Source: RGIG5612 sp964528825 (lineage in GTDB: Bacteria > Bacillota > Clostridia > Lachnospirales > Lachnospiraceae). From it: a stretch of 64,000 nt of DNA. Both the position numbers and the translations under genes were made by a program. Below, one piece after another: positions 1 through 8,688 of the stretch. Below the pieces are notes generated by a model. It did no database searches. It had not been told where the DNA came from and saw only the letters and a program-made list of their open reading frames with translations. The stretch covers positions 1 to 64,000 of the forward strand of contig CAZGVB010000005.1 of the NCBI GenBank assembly GCA_964528825.1, written 5' to 3'. The first letter of the stretch is position 1. Every line of letters starts with the position of its first letter.

Positions 1-264
1 ATCATCGCTTGTCTTGTGAGCCGTTGACGTATCTATAATGACAGTACCCTGATCATCAAGAAGAGCTGCTGCCTCCCTTGCCGCATCATCCGGCAAGCAA
101 AGAAATGCCACATCGCAGCTATTTAAAGCATCTTTTACGGCTGTCTTGTCCTTACGCAGCTCATCAGGAAGAATAATAAGATCTATATCTTTTCTTCCTT
201 CAAGCCTTTTATGTATCTTTAAACCTGTTGTACCTGAGCTACCGTCTATAAAAATCTTAGTCAT
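1..264 (-). CDS. argC: N-acetyl-gamma-glutamyl-phosphate reductase (partial, runs off the window)
   Basis: ArgC reduces N-acetylglutamyl phosphate to the semialdehyde, the third step of ornithine/arginine synthesis, in the cytoplasm. Only the first 88 codons are present; the rest lies left of base 1. Translation from the ATG at 262-264 begins MTKIFIDGSSGTTGL, the Rossmann NADP-binding start typical of the short ArgC class, and continues through an LCLPDDAAREAA segment. The start codon lies inside the end of argH (8-bp overlap), so the two are translationally coupled. The downstream argJ/argB/argD genes would be expected outside the window. Family assignment is firm; the catalytic Cys is not visible because the gene is truncated here. 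Confidence 0.9.
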   Translation of the reverse strand, partial: MTKIFIDGSSGTTGLKIHKRLEGRKDIDLIILPDELRKDKTAVKDALNSCDVAFLCLPDDAAREAAALLDDQGTVIIDTSTAHKTSDD

Positions 265-1639
265 AATTTTTCAAGATCCCTTTTGCATATTCAACCTGAG
301 AATCAAATGATGCGGGACTGGTACCTCCTTCACTTGTTCTGCGATTTACACAATTTATGAGATTAACAGCGTCATAAATGTCCTGTTCAAAAAGTTCTGA
401 ATATTGCTTATATTCTTCCAACGATAATGTTTCAAGGACTTTTCCCTTTGAAATGCAATCTGCAACAATACGTCCGGATATCTTATATGCCGTCCTGAAA
501 GGAAGGCCCTTTCTTACAAGATAGTCGGCAACGTCTGTCGCATTTATGAAACCATTCTGTGCGGCTTTCATCATATTTTCCGGGATAGGATTCATAGTCG
601 CTATCATTCCCGAAAAAACATCCAGGCAATTGCATACTGTATCGCATGCGTCAAATACGCCTTCTTTATCTTCCTGCATATCTTTATTATATGCTAACGG
701 AATTCCTTTCATGACAGTAAGCAGGCCTATCAGTTCCCCATATACACGTCCTGTTTTTCCTCTTACAAGCTCGGCCATGTCGGAATTTTTCTTTTGAGGC
801 ATTATAGACGATCCTGTTGTAAATGCATCGGAAAGCTCAACAAATTTAAACTCCCAGCTTGACCATAATATGATTTCCTCTGAAAATCTTGAAAGATGCA
901 TCATTATTATTGACAGATTTCCAAGAAGCTCGATCGCGAAGTCCCTGTCTGATACACCATCCATAGAATTGAGACATATATCGTCAAATCCGAGTTGTTT
1001 TGCTTCAAAACGCCTGTCTGTATCGTAAGTCGTACCCGCAAGAGCGCATGATCCGATCGGTGATATGTTCATGCGTTTTTTTGTATCAGCAAGTCTTCCG
1101 AGATCCCTTAAAAGCATCATAACATATGCCATTAAATGATGTCCAAAGGTCACGGGCTGTGCTCTTTGAAGGTGAGTATATCCCGGCATTACGGTCTGCT
1201 TATGCTTTATGGCAAGATTCATGATTGTCATCGCCAAAGCAGCTGTCTTCGATGATATATTCTCGATCTCATCTCTGAGATACAATCTGAAATCCAGTGC
1301 AACCTGATCATTACGTGATCTTGCTGTATGCAGCTTGCGTCCTGTATCTCCTATACGCTCTGTAAGCACCTCCTCAATGAACATATGAATATCTTCAGCC
1401 TTCATATCAATTTCCAAGGTGCCTTTTTCAATATCATCAAGTATGGTCTGCAAGCCGTCTATCAGCTTTTCGGCCTCATCATTGCTGATGATACCCTTAG
1501 ATCCGAGCATGGATGCATGTGCCATACTGCCTGTGATATCTGCTTTGAACATTCTTTGGTCGACAGAAATGGATGAATTAAACTCATCGGCAATACTGCT
1601 TGTCTTGGCATCCGTTCTGCCCTCCCACATCTTTGTCAT
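257..1639 (-). CDS. argH: Argininosuccinate lyase
   Basis: ArgH splits argininosuccinate into arginine and fumarate, the last step of arginine synthesis. The 460-residue length is normal. The fumarase/aspartase-superfamily signature GSSIMPQKKN is at residues 276-285 and supplies the catalytic Ser loop; HTARSRND (104-111) and YTHLQ (154-158) are the other two conserved regions. The start at 1639 is supported by GGAGAG five bases upstream of ATG. It follows argG by about 180 bp and overlaps argC. A hairpin between argG and argH may partly terminate transcription, but the order argG-argH-argC argues for a shared arginine unit under ArgR control. Confidence 0.97.
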   Translation of the reverse strand: MTKMWEGRTDAKTSSIADEFNSSISVDQRMFKADITGSMAHASMLGSKGIISNDEAEKLIDGLQTILDDIEKGTLEIDMKAEDIHMFIEEVLTERIGDTGRKLHTARSRNDQVALDFRLYLRDEIENISSKTAALAMTIMNLAIKHKQTVMPGYTHLQRAQPVTFGHHLMAYVMMLLRDLGRLADTKKRMNISPIGSCALAGTTYDTDRRFEAKQLGFDDICLNSMDGVSDRDFAIELLGNLSIIMMHLSRFSEEIILWSSWEFKFVELSDAFTTGSSIMPQKKNSDMAELVRGKTGRVYGELIGLLTVMKGIPLAYNKDMQEDKEGVFDACDTVCNCLDVFSGMIATMNPIPENMMKAAQNGFINATDVADYLVRKGLPFRTAYKISGRIVADCISKGKVLETLSLEEYKQYSELFEQDIYDAVNLINCVNRRTSEGGTSPASFDSQVEYAKGILKNYD

Positions 1640-1681
1640 ATGATCTCTCCGCTTTAATTAAGATAAAAATTTATAAAACAA

Positions 1682-1717
1682 CATTTCCGGACCTTAATAT
1701 ATCACGATCCGGAAATG
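1682..1717 (-). terminator. Perfect 10-bp inverted repeat between argG and argH
   Basis: CATTTCCGGA and TCCGGAAATG form a perfect 10-bp stem around a 16-base spacer. On the minus strand it is followed by an interrupted U-rich stretch (TGTTGTTTTATAAATTTTT). It could be a partial rho-independent terminator or a processing/stability hairpin that sets the argG to argH ratio. The long loop and broken T-run make strong termination doubtful. Confidence 0.5.
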
Positions 1718-1817
1718 AAGCTATACTCTGAAAGTTCCGAACGGCAGACATGAATGAGATGATCTGCATAAACACATCCATATACAACGAACGGGCCTGC
1801 ATTAATACTATATTTTT

Positions 1818-3032
1818 TTACTTTCCGTCAGCTATTGCCTGAACCTTTGTGGAAAGTCCGAAAAGATTTATAAATCCTGTCGCATCTGACTGATCGTAAT
1901 CACTCACACCGAATGTTGCCATTTCCTCGCTGTAAAGAGAATATGGGCTGGTAATGCCGGCTTTAATGATATTTCCTTTATACAATTTCAGCTTAACCTG
2001 TCCTGTCACGCGTTCCTGAGTCTTATCAACAAATGCCGAAAGTGCCTCTCTAAGTGTCGAGAACCATTCACCGTTATATACAAGCTCTCCGAATCTTACG
2101 GCAAGCATTTCCTTCTGGTGATATGTATTCTTATCAAGTGTGATCGTTTCAAGAGCCTCATGAGCTGCATAGAGGATAGTTCCGCCCGGTGTCTCATATA
2201 CTCCACGGCTCTTCATGCCGACAAGTCGGTTTTCAACGACATCATAAAGTCCGATACCGTTTTCTCCTCCGAGCTTATTCAGATCAAGTATTATATCCTT
2301 TGCGGATTTCTTTACTCCATTGATCGCAACAGGACAACCCTGTTCGAAATCGAGAGTTACATATGTAGGCACATCCGGAGCATTTAAAGGAGAAACTCCA
2401 AGCTCAAGGAATGAATCGCTTTCATATTTTGGCTCGCATGCCGGATCCTCCAGATCAAGACCCTCATGTGAAAGATGCCACATATTCTTATCCTTCGAAT
2501 AATTTGTTTCACGATTTATCTTAAGAGGAACCTTGTGAGCCTCTGCATAATCAATCTCTTCATCACGTGACTGGATATCCCACTCTCTCCACGGAGCAAT
2601 GATAGGCATATTAGGAACAAAATATTTGAATGCAAGCTCGAATCTTACCTGATCGTTGCCTTTTCCCGTGCACCCGTGTGCTATAGCATCGGCATTTTCT
2701 TTGATCGCTATATCTACAAGCGCTTTTGCAATGCATGGACGTGCAGTTGAGGTGCCAAGAAGATAGCCTTCATATTTTGCTCCGGCTTTCATGGTAGGTA
2801 TAATATAATTATCTGTATAATCATCCATAAGATCGAGGATATAAAGCTTTGACGCACCTGTCGCAAGAGCCTTTTCTTCAAGTCCGTCGAGCTCCTCATT
2901 CTGTCCTACATTGGCAGCCACGGCAATAACTTCACAATTATTATAATTTTCCTTAAGCCAGGGAATTATTATTGAAGTATCAAGTCCGCCTGAATAAGCA
3001 AGTACAACCTTTTTAATGTCCTCTTTGTTCAT
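1818..3032 (-). CDS. argG: Argininosuccinate synthase
   Basis: ArgG condenses citrulline and aspartate with ATP to give argininosuccinate. The 404-residue length is that of the family. The N-type ATP pyrophosphatase P-loop AYSGGLDTS is at residues 12-20, followed by the family landmarks GTSTARPCIAK and HGCTGKGNDQVRFE. The start is supported by AAGGAGAA a few bases upstream of the ATG at 3032. It is the first gene of the arginine unit and has a near-consensus promoter overlapped by two ARG boxes. Downstream are argH and argC. Nothing is unusual in the protein. Confidence 0.97.
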   Translation of the reverse strand: MNKEDIKKVVLAYSGGLDTSIIIPWLKENYNNCEVIAVAANVGQNEELDGLEEKALATGASKLYILDLMDDYTDNYIIPTMKAGAKYEGYLLGTSTARPCIAKALVDIAIKENADAIAHGCTGKGNDQVRFELAFKYFVPNMPIIAPWREWDIQSRDEEIDYAEAHKVPLKINRETNYSKDKNMWHLSHEGLDLEDPACEPKYESDSFLELGVSPLNAPDVPTYVTLDFEQGCPVAINGVKKSAKDIILDLNKLGGENGIGLYDVVENRLVGMKSRGVYETPGGTILYAAHEALETITLDKNTYHQKEMLAVRFGELVYNGEWFSTLREALSAFVDKTQERVTGQVKLKLYKGNIIKAGITSPYSLYSEEMATFGVSDYDQSDATGFINLFGLSTKVQAIADGK

Positions 3033-3067
3033 GATATTTTCTCCTTTTAATGATGTTTATTCACAAA

Positions 3068-3104
3068 ATGTATTTTTATTCATATATTCTGTATATTTAC
3101 TCAT
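3068..3104 (-). promoter_or_regulatory. Two tandem ARG boxes (ArgR operator) in front of argG
   Basis: On the minus strand the two 16-mers are ATGAGTAAATATACAG (3089-3104) and ATGAATAAAAATACAT (3068-3083). They match each other at 13 of 16 positions, and the second closely resembles the Bacillus ARG box. They are 21 bp apart centre to centre, the spacing known for the pair of 18-bp boxes bound by one ArgR hexamer. They start right after the -10 hexamer and cover the presumed transcription start, which fits repression by arginine. That ArgR binds here is inference from motif and position; no argR gene lies in the window. Confidence 0.8.
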
Positions 3105-3133
3105 TTTATACGCTCTTTATGCAAAGATGTCAA
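3105..3133 (-). promoter_or_regulatory. argG promoter (TTGACA-17-TATAAA)
   Basis: Minus strand: TTGACA at 3128-3133, a 17-bp spacer and TATAAA at 3105-3110. This is nearly the perfect vegetative sigma-A/sigma-70 promoter. The leader to the argG ATG would be about 65 nt and holds the ARG boxes at its 5' end. Confidence 0.85.
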
Positions 3134-3258
3134 CCGAATTTCTGCCTAAAAGTCCTTGTTTTCCGTACATTCCCTATATTGAACAAATAATACTTTTTTT
3201 GCATATTTCTTTTGGTGAAATTTATCCGTCCGTATTTATATCATTTTACAAACTAATA

Positions 3259-3286
3259 ACAGCCCGTCCTTGATCGGACAAGCTGT
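3259..3286 (-). terminator. Hairpin downstream of the cytidylate-kinase-like gene
   Basis: ACAGC...GCTGT and GTCC...GGAC make a 28-base hairpin with small mismatches, followed on the minus strand by TATTAGTTTG. It is the best candidate terminator for the upstream gene (end 3398), though its T-run is weak. Most of the rest of the 3033-3397 gap is accounted for by the argG leader, ARG boxes and promoter. At 3379-3392 there is one further short hairpin (GGATC-ATTA-GATCC) about 6 bp past the 3398 stop codon. Confidence 0.4.
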
Positions 3287-3397
3287 CATGATATTCTTTC
3301 TTATTTACAAATGTTCCGTGGTCATAGTGCTTTGAACCATTGTCTCGTGATCTGCTCAGAAAATAATGAGATATTTGCGGATCATTAGATCCAAAAT

Positions 3398-4006
3398 TCA
3401 TTTAAAGAAAGCGGCAATATGCTCACATAGTACAGATATATCGGTATTTGTGGTATTGAAGCACATATCATAATTTTCCTTGCTTCCCCACTTATTCAAG
3501 GTGTAGTCCTCATAATAACCCGCTCTGCCTTTGTTTATATTTATTATCTTTTTTTTGAGCTGCTTATCGTCCAAATTCTCGTCTTCGGAGGCACGCTCAC
3601 GGCATCTTTTTATCTTGCTTTCCATGTCGGAATAGATGAAAAGCCTGGTAAGCTCCACATCCTCATCCCTTAATATAAAATCGGCGCATCTGCCTACAAT
3701 AACGCAATTTGATGTCTTGGCCATTTTTTTGATGACCTCGGTCTGAGCCTTATATATGTTTTGCACCTGCTTGAGAGTATAATCAGTGCCTGTTATGAAT
3801 GAATGCTCGACAGTTATCGGAAACAGCCTGTGTTTCTTACCCTCGATCACCTCATTTATATAATTTTCCGATAATTCCGTATGCTTAACGATCTCAGTGA
3901 GGATCTCATTATCATAATATTCAAAATCCAAAAGCTGTGCCAGCTTTCTTCCGATCTCTCGTCCACCGCTTCCAAACTCACGGCCTATCGTTATAACTTT
4001 GTTCAT
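3398..4006 (-). CDS. Cytidylate-kinase-like family protein
   Basis: A 202-residue P-loop protein of the cytidylate-kinase-like family common in Clostridia. The N-terminus ITIGREFGSGGREIGRKLA (residues 5-23) is the modified Walker A region, with GREFGSGG in place of GPAGSGK. A DFILRDEDVELTRLFIYS stretch and an arginine-rich lid (KIKRCRERASEDE) follow. True CMP kinase (Cmk) is usually linked to other genes and has a different P-loop, so the substrate here is unknown; nucleotide or other small-molecule phosphorylation is possible. It lies 15 bp downstream of a small membrane protein gene, and both appear to be driven from the promoter at 4278-4306. Confidence 0.8.
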   Translation of the reverse strand: MNKVITIGREFGSGGREIGRKLAQLLDFEYYDNEILTEIVKHTELSENYINEVIEGKKHRLFPITVEHSFITGTDYTLKQVQNIYKAQTEVIKKMAKTSNCVIVGRCADFILRDEDVELTRLFIYSDMESKIKRCRERASEDENLDDKQLKKKIININKGRAGYYEDYTLNKWGSKENYDMCFNTTNTDISVLCEHIAAFFK

Positions 4007-4021
4007 ATGACCTCCGCCTTA

Positions 4022-4246
4022 TTAAGCCCTTACCTTGCCCAGCTGTCTTTCGGCTGCTGCTCTTATTCTGTCGGAAAAAGCGACCTCAGGCTTCTCAACA
4101 TCCTCAAATTCATATCCCCAATCTTCAAGATCATCAAATTCGTCATCAACGGATTTCTTGATGAATCTATCATATAAAAGATAAAGAGCATACAAAGCAA
4201 GACCTATAAAGCTTATGATAACGATCATATTAAGGATTTTCTTCAT
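4022..4246 (-). CDS. Small single-pass membrane protein of unknown function
   Basis: A 74-residue protein starting MKKILNMIVIISFIGLALYALYL, so it has one N-terminal membrane segment at about residues 4-22. A basic RFIKKS junction, an acidic stretch (DDEFDDLEDWGYEFEDVE) and a short basic tail follow. I start it at 4246 because GAGGGGG lies nine bases upstream of that ATG; an earlier in-frame ATG has no such site. The charge pattern suggests the N-terminus is in the membrane and the tail in the cytoplasm. I do not recognise a family. It is co-directional with, and 15 bp upstream of, the cytidylate-kinase-like gene and is preceded by repeat copy A. Confidence 0.65.
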   Translation of the reverse strand: MKKILNMIVIISFIGLALYALYLLYDRFIKKSVDDEFDDLEDWGYEFEDVEKPEVAFSDRIRAAAERQLGKVRA

Positions 4247-4277
4247 CGTAAAGCACCCCCTCAGTTTATATATCAAA

Positions 4278-4306
4278 ATTCTATCAACATTTAATGCTTT
4301 TGTCTA
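4278..4306 (-). promoter_or_regulatory. Candidate promoter of the small membrane protein/kinase pair
   Basis: Minus strand TAGACA (4301-4306), 17-bp spacer, TAGAAT (4278-4283). Each hexamer matches consensus at five of six positions. It lies 26 bp downstream of repeat copy A, the same geometry as at the rimP and topA promoters. Confidence 0.6.
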
Positions 4307-4332
4307 TGTTCAATTCCGCATGTTTTACATTT

Positions 4333-4396
4333 GTAACTGCAGAGTGATCGCCTGCACCGTTTTCATCCGGACAATTTTCAGTACTGTACATATGAG
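4333..4396 (-). repeat. 64-bp promoter-upstream repeat, copy A
   Basis: One of three copies of a 64-bp sequence (others at 14060-14123 and 39906-39969) that align without gaps. By eye A matches B at about 53 and C at about 50 of 64 positions. All three share the block TTTCATCCGGACAATTTT (plus strand) and a TGCAG-N9-CTGCA inverted repeat. In A the similarity to copy C continues more weakly to about 4421. It sits between the end of the DMT transporter gene and the promoter at 4278-4306. No ORF or transposase is associated. Confidence 0.8.
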
Positions 4397-4473
4397 TATG
4401 CCGCAAATACACACTGCATTTGACTGCACTTTTTTAAAGGAGTCAAGCAAATACCACAGACAGTATCGGGATC

Positions 4474-5424
4474 TTATCTGCGACACTTCACCAAAGATCC
4501 GATATCTATTTGTGAAAGGCATATGGCAATAAACATCAGCAAGCATCCGAACAATTCTCTTCCCGTCATATCCTGTTTTAAGATAACCATACCGGATATC
4601 AACGAAAAGACAGATTCAAGACTCATTATCAATGATGCTCCAGTAGGATTCAGGCCTTTCATACCTATGACCTGAAATGTATAACCGACACCGCAGCTGA
4701 ATATACCAAGGTATGTAAGTGACAGCCAAATATGCCAATCTGAAAAGGAACATATCCATGCCCAAAATCCGCCGTCATATGGGATTATTTCAATGATCAA
4801 TGCCGGTATCAATGAGGTCACGGCCGTGACAAGAAACTGTATACATGACAGCCTGAGTCCATCCATGTTGCGCCCAAGCCTGTCAATACAAATGATCTGA
4901 AAAGCAAAGCCCAGGGCACATGCAAAAAGAATAAGATCCACTGCATTAACGGTAAAAGACCCGCTCATACATAAAAAATACAGTCCAAAGACAGCTATCA
5001 ACACAGCTATCCATGTATTCCATTTGCATTTAACATGGAAAATGAGACCTATAATGGGAACTAAGACTATATAAAGAGCAGTTATAAAACCGGCCTTACC
5101 TGTAGTTATATTCATACATAATGCCACCTGCTGTAAGTTGGTGGAAACTGAAAGGAGCAAACCGCATACCACTCCCACCGTCAATAATTGTTTTCTTTCT
5201 GCCCTTGAAGATGGCTTATGAGAATAGCCCTTTTTGTCTGTAAAGAGCATCGCAAGAGACACTACTCCTGCCCCTATGAACATTCTTAATGCATTGAATG
5301 TATATGGGCCCATTGCCGATCCGCCGATCTGCTGAAAAACAAAAGCTACTCCCCATAGGAGAGCAGTGATGTAAAGCATTACCGTATGTCTTATTTTGAT
5401 ATTTTTACTTAATGAATTGTCCAT
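4474..5424 (-). CDS. EamA/DMT-family transporter
   Basis: A 316-residue integral membrane protein of the drug/metabolite transporter superfamily. It has about ten hydrophobic segments in two EamA repeats; the first begins near ALLWGVAFVFQQIGG (residues 18-32) and includes the NALRMFIGA motif typical of the family. The second ends with the landmark GASLIMSLESVFSLISG, matching the usual E-x-V-F segment of EamA proteins. The substrate cannot be read from the sequence; efflux of an amino acid or other metabolite is usual for the family. It follows ribF by 46 bp and may be a distal gene of the rimP operon, ending just before repeat copy A. Confidence 0.9.
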   Translation of the reverse strand: MDNSLSKNIKIRHTVMLYITALLWGVAFVFQQIGGSAMGPYTFNALRMFIGAGVVSLAMLFTDKKGYSHKPSSRAERKQLLTVGVVCGLLLSVSTNLQQVALCMNITTGKAGFITALYIVLVPIIGLIFHVKCKWNTWIAVLIAVFGLYFLCMSGSFTVNAVDLILFACALGFAFQIICIDRLGRNMDGLRLSCIQFLVTAVTSLIPALIIEIIPYDGGFWAWICSFSDWHIWLSLTYLGIFSCGVGYTFQVIGMKGLNPTGASLIMSLESVFSLISGMVILKQDMTGRELFGCLLMFIAICLSQIDIGSLVKCRR

Positions 5425-5470
5425 CCTATAGTCAGATCTTTAATTATTTAATTGCAAAACCACGATTCCT

Positions 5471-6406
5471 TCATTTATCTGCACTTATGGCAGAGGCTTT
5501 AAAGTAATTTTGTGCCTCTTCAATATTCTTATTTATTTCATCACATAAAGCATTTGTGCTTTCGAATTTTCTTTCAGGCCTTATGAACTTGTAAAATAAT
5601 ACTTTCGCGCTTTTCTTATAAACATCCTTATTAAAATCGAAAATATAAGTTTCTACGAATTTCTCACCATTGTCATAAAAGGTCGGTCTTGTGCCGATAT
5701 TGGTTATACTCTCATATTCAATGCCATCTATGCATGTCTTTGTTATATATACTCCCATCGGCGGTAATAGCTTATCGGAAGGAACATGAAAATTTATGGT
5801 AGGCAATCCCATACTTCTTCCTATGTGAGCTCCTGATCTGACAATATCTTCCATATAGAAAGTTCTGCCAAGCATGGCACTTACATCATCAAGATTGCCT
5901 TTTTCAAGCTCGTCTCGTATAAGCGACGAGCTTATCTTCCTTCCTTTATAAAAAACGCTGTTTACCACCGAAACATCATATCCGTATTTTTCGCCCAGCC
6001 TTTTCAGGGTCTCAACATCTCCCTCTCTGTTTTTTCCGAATCTGAAATCATCCCCGGAAACGATCACTTTCATACCGAGCTTATCAACCAATATATCCTT
6101 GACGAATTCCTCAGGCCGCATGTTCTTTATCATGTCATCAAAAGGATATTCAATATAATAATCGGCATCAAATCCCATTACCAGATTTCTTCTTTCTTCA
6201 GAAGAAAAAATACGGCCGGATACATGATTTTTTGCATAGTCAGCCGGATTTTTGTCAAATGTAAATATCACCTGCATCATATCGTCATTTTTCAAAGATG
6301 CAGCTTCTTTCAATATTTCCTGATGTCCTTTGTGAAAGCAGTCGAATTTGCCGATAGATATAACAGTTGTATTTAATTTTAAATTTTTTGTTGTACAAAT
6401 GATCAT
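5471..6406 (-). CDS. ribF: Bifunctional riboflavin kinase/FMN adenylyltransferase
   Basis: RibF makes FMN from riboflavin and then FAD from FMN in the cytoplasm. At 311 residues it has the full two-domain length. The N-terminal nucleotidyltransferase carries GKFDCFHKGHQEIL with the HxGH-type site at H25-H28 and a later SSSLIR motif. The C-terminal riboflavin kinase has GRSMGLPTINF (near residue 195) and GVYIT. It follows truB by 40 bp, the usual order at the end of the nusA-infB operon. Nothing is unusual. Confidence 0.95.
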   Translation of the reverse strand: MIICTTKNLKLNTTVISIGKFDCFHKGHQEILKEAASLKNDDMMQVIFTFDKNPADYAKNHVSGRIFSSEERRNLVMGFDADYYIEYPFDDMIKNMRPEEFVKDILVDKLGMKVIVSGDDFRFGKNREGDVETLKRLGEKYGYDVSVVNSVFYKGRKISSSLIRDELEKGNLDDVSAMLGRTFYMEDIVRSGAHIGRSMGLPTINFHVPSDKLLPPMGVYITKTCIDGIEYESITNIGTRPTFYDNGEKFVETYIFDFNKDVYKKSAKVLFYKFIRPERKFESTNALCDEINKNIEEAQNYFKASAISADK

Positions 6407-6446
6407 TCTATTTCTATTAATCGATACATATGCATAATTGCAAGTA

Positions 6447-7397
6447 TCAATAAAACATTTTTCTGCATTTATAGTATCCGTTTACATTATCGAAATCATA
6501 AAGTGCATAAAATGTACCATCATACGAATATATCCTATAAGTTCCCTCATTTAACATGCCGCCCTTTTCTCCGGAAATAGAGTCATGCGGATCTGATAAG
6601 TCAAAATCATCTTTATACAAATGATTGCCCGACGCTAAAATGGGTCTTGAATCTTTTGAAACGATAAGATAAGGATATGCAAGGAGAAGACTATCCACCG
6701 GAATAATATATCTTTCAAGAATACCTGATGAAGCATAATACTCTGCTTGTTTTAATGTGATCGAATCACTTATATTAAATCCCGCCGCAGACGTTCTCTG
6801 AAGTGACTTCAGGCATGATGGAACGCCAAGCAGTGATCCTATATCTTCGCATATAGTCCTGACATATGTTCCCTTTGAGCATTTTATACTGAAAGTTATT
6901 TCAAGGTTATCATAATCGATATTCAATCCAGAATAAGAGTAGACCGTGACCGGGCGCGGATCTCTTTCAATTGTTCTTCCTTTTCTGGCTGCATCAACCA
7001 GCTTGACCCCGTTTACCTTAAGTGCCGAATACATCGGCGGAACCTGCAATATATTTCCTGTAAGAGTTTTAAAGGCTTCTCTTATTTTTTCATCATCTAT
7101 GATAGTTCTTATAGAACTGTCATCAAGCTTTTCAATGACATTTCCGGAGATATCCTGTGTATCTGTCTTTATACCGAGCTTCATAACTGCTTTATATTCC
7201 TTGTCGGTATCGGTAAGCATACCTACAAGCTTTGTGGCTTTCCCTATGCATATAGGAAGCACCCCTGTCGCATCCGGATCAAGCGTTCCCGTATGGCCTA
7301 CTTTTTTTTCACCTGTAAGACGTCTTATCACAGCCACTGCATGAAATGAGGTCATACCGGCCTCTTTATAAACATTCAATATGCCGCAGGTCATCAC
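6447..7397 (-). CDS. truB: tRNA pseudouridine(55) synthase
   Basis: TruB converts U55 of the tRNA T-loop to pseudouridine. The N-terminus GILNVYKEAGMTS and the motif GHTGTLDPDATGVLP (residues 34-48, catalytic Asp40) are diagnostic, as is the later KCSKGTYVRTICEDIG. Two starts are possible: GTG at 7397, seven bases after GAGG, and ATG at 7394, which overlaps the nrnA stop as TGATG. The spacing favours GTG slightly. It is tightly coupled to nrnA upstream and followed by ribF. Confidence 0.95.
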   Translation of the reverse strand: MMTCGILNVYKEAGMTSFHAVAVIRRLTGEKKVGHTGTLDPDATGVLPICIGKATKLVGMLTDTDKEYKAVMKLGIKTDTQDISGNVIEKLDDSSIRTIIDDEKIREAFKTLTGNILQVPPMYSALKVNGVKLVDAARKGRTIERDPRPVTVYSYSGLNIDYDNLEITFSIKCSKGTYVRTICEDIGSLLGVPSCLKSLQRTSAAGFNISDSITLKQAEYYASSGILERYIIPVDSLLLAYPYLIVSKDSRPILASGNHLYKDDFDLSDPHDSISGEKGGMLNEGTYRIYSYDGTFYALYDFDNVNGYYKCRKMFY

Positions 7398-8341
7398 ATG
7401 ATCGCCTCTTTTGCCTCTTTCATGACTGCTTCAAAGCATTCATTCAGTTCTCCGTGCAGACTTGCGCCCGCAGCTCTTATATGACCGCCGCCTCCGAATT
7501 TCATCGCTATAGTATTTGCATCAATTGTAGGCCCGGTACGGAGGCTAAGTTTAAATTCGTTTGAAGATGTCTCATACATAAATACAGCCAGCTCTGAGCC
7601 TTTAGTGAGCTTTAATTGAGAAACTATACCGTCCAGATCCTTATTCGTTGCCCCGTAATCGTTCATTTCATCAATGGTTAACGTGCTTGCGATAATCCTT
7701 CCCTCGCAATAAAGCTTGCTCTTAGCAAGTGCATAACCCATTATACGATTCTCCGCAAATGATTTAAGATAAAAGCAATCATCGATAAGCTTATTGGTCG
7801 GAATATTAAATTCCATAAGATCTGCTGCAACTCTCATAGTGTTCGGGCTTGTTGCTTCGTACTTGAACACACCTGTATCCGTTACGATTCCGACATATAA
7901 TGCAGTTGCTATATCGGCATCCAGCTTGTTTTTATCCATCAAACCATACAAGACCTCACAACACGAAGATGCACCGCCGTGTACATGATTGATCCCGGCA
8001 TATTCTGTATTGCTAATATGATGGTCGATATTTACAGTATGTGCAGCATTTTCGAAAATTGTCCTTGCCATTCCCAATCTTTCAAGGCTTGCGCAGTCGA
8101 CACATATCATGAGGTCATAACTAACATTTTCACAAGGCTCATGCTTTATCTTGTCAACATTCTTTAAAAAAGATAATCCATCGCCCGGCCTTTCAAGGAA
8201 CATGTCAATCTCTATATCGGGATAATTTTTTCGCACATAATCATAAATGCCAAGTACACTTCCAAGACAATCCCCATCAGGATGAATATGTCCCGAAACC
8301 GCCATTTTATTTATGCCGCTAAGCAAATTATCGATGATCAT
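7394..8341 (-). CDS. nrnA: DHH/DHHA1 phosphoesterase, NrnA-like oligoribonuclease/pAp phosphatase
   Basis: NrnA degrades nanoRNA and removes 3'-phosphate from pAp; related proteins hydrolyse cyclic-dinucleotide products. At 315 residues it has the DHH motifs HIHPDGDCLGS (residues 18-28) and NIDHHISNTEY, and the C-terminal DHHA1 glycine motif GGGGHIRAAG. It lies between rbfA (14-bp overlap at its start) and truB (overlapping stop/start), the standard place in Gram-positive rbfA operons. Whether it acts on pGpG/pApA as well as nanoRNA cannot be told from sequence. Confidence 0.92.
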   Translation of the reverse strand: MIIDNLLSGINKMAVSGHIHPDGDCLGSVLGIYDYVRKNYPDIEIDMFLERPGDGLSFLKNVDKIKHEPCENVSYDLMICVDCASLERLGMARTIFENAAHTVNIDHHISNTEYAGINHVHGGASSCCEVLYGLMDKNKLDADIATALYVGIVTDTGVFKYEATSPNTMRVAADLMEFNIPTNKLIDDCFYLKSFAENRIMGYALAKSKLYCEGRIIASTLTIDEMNDYGATNKDLDGIVSQLKLTKGSELAVFMYETSSNEFKLSLRTGPTIDANTIAMKFGGGGHIRAAGASLHGELNECFEAVMKEAKEAIM

Positions 8342-8687
8342 TCTTATTTACCTCATCTATAAGTGCCGACATTCGGATCGCATCCTCTATTGAAGTATCA
8401 ATGATAAAGTTGATCTCAGGAGTATTTCTCAGGTTAAGCCTTACAGCAAGCTCATGTCTTATATGACCTGCAGCACTTTTAAGACCCTCTTTCGTTCTTT
8501 CACGATCTTCATCATTGCCTAATACCGAAATATATGCCTTGCAGGTTTTCAGATCGGTTGCGACCTCGACTAAAACAACGCTTGTAAGCGGATGGATACG
8601 CGGATCCTTGCTTTCCCTGATTATTTGTGCAAGCTCTCTTTGCACTTCATTATTTATCTTGATATTTTTAATGGAATTCTTTTTCAT
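8328..8687 (-). CDS. rbfA: 30S ribosome-binding factor A
   Basis: RbfA is a KH-like protein that binds immature 30S subunits and helps 16S rRNA 5'-end maturation. The 119-residue length is normal. The conserved N-terminus (NNEVQRELAQIIRES, DPRI) and the central VSVLG-like strand ACKAYISVLG/APIRHELA region are visible as CKAYISVLG and IRHELAVRLNLRNTPEINF. The ATG is one base after the infB stop (TAGGATG) and the gene overlaps nrnA by 14 bp, so translation is coupled through the operon. Confidence 0.95.
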   Translation of the reverse strand: MKKNSIKNIKINNEVQRELAQIIRESKDPRIHPLTSVVLVEVATDLKTCKAYISVLGNDEDRERTKEGLKSAAGHIRHELAVRLNLRNTPEINFIIDTSIEDAIRMSALIDEVNKNDHR

Positions 8688-8688
8688 C

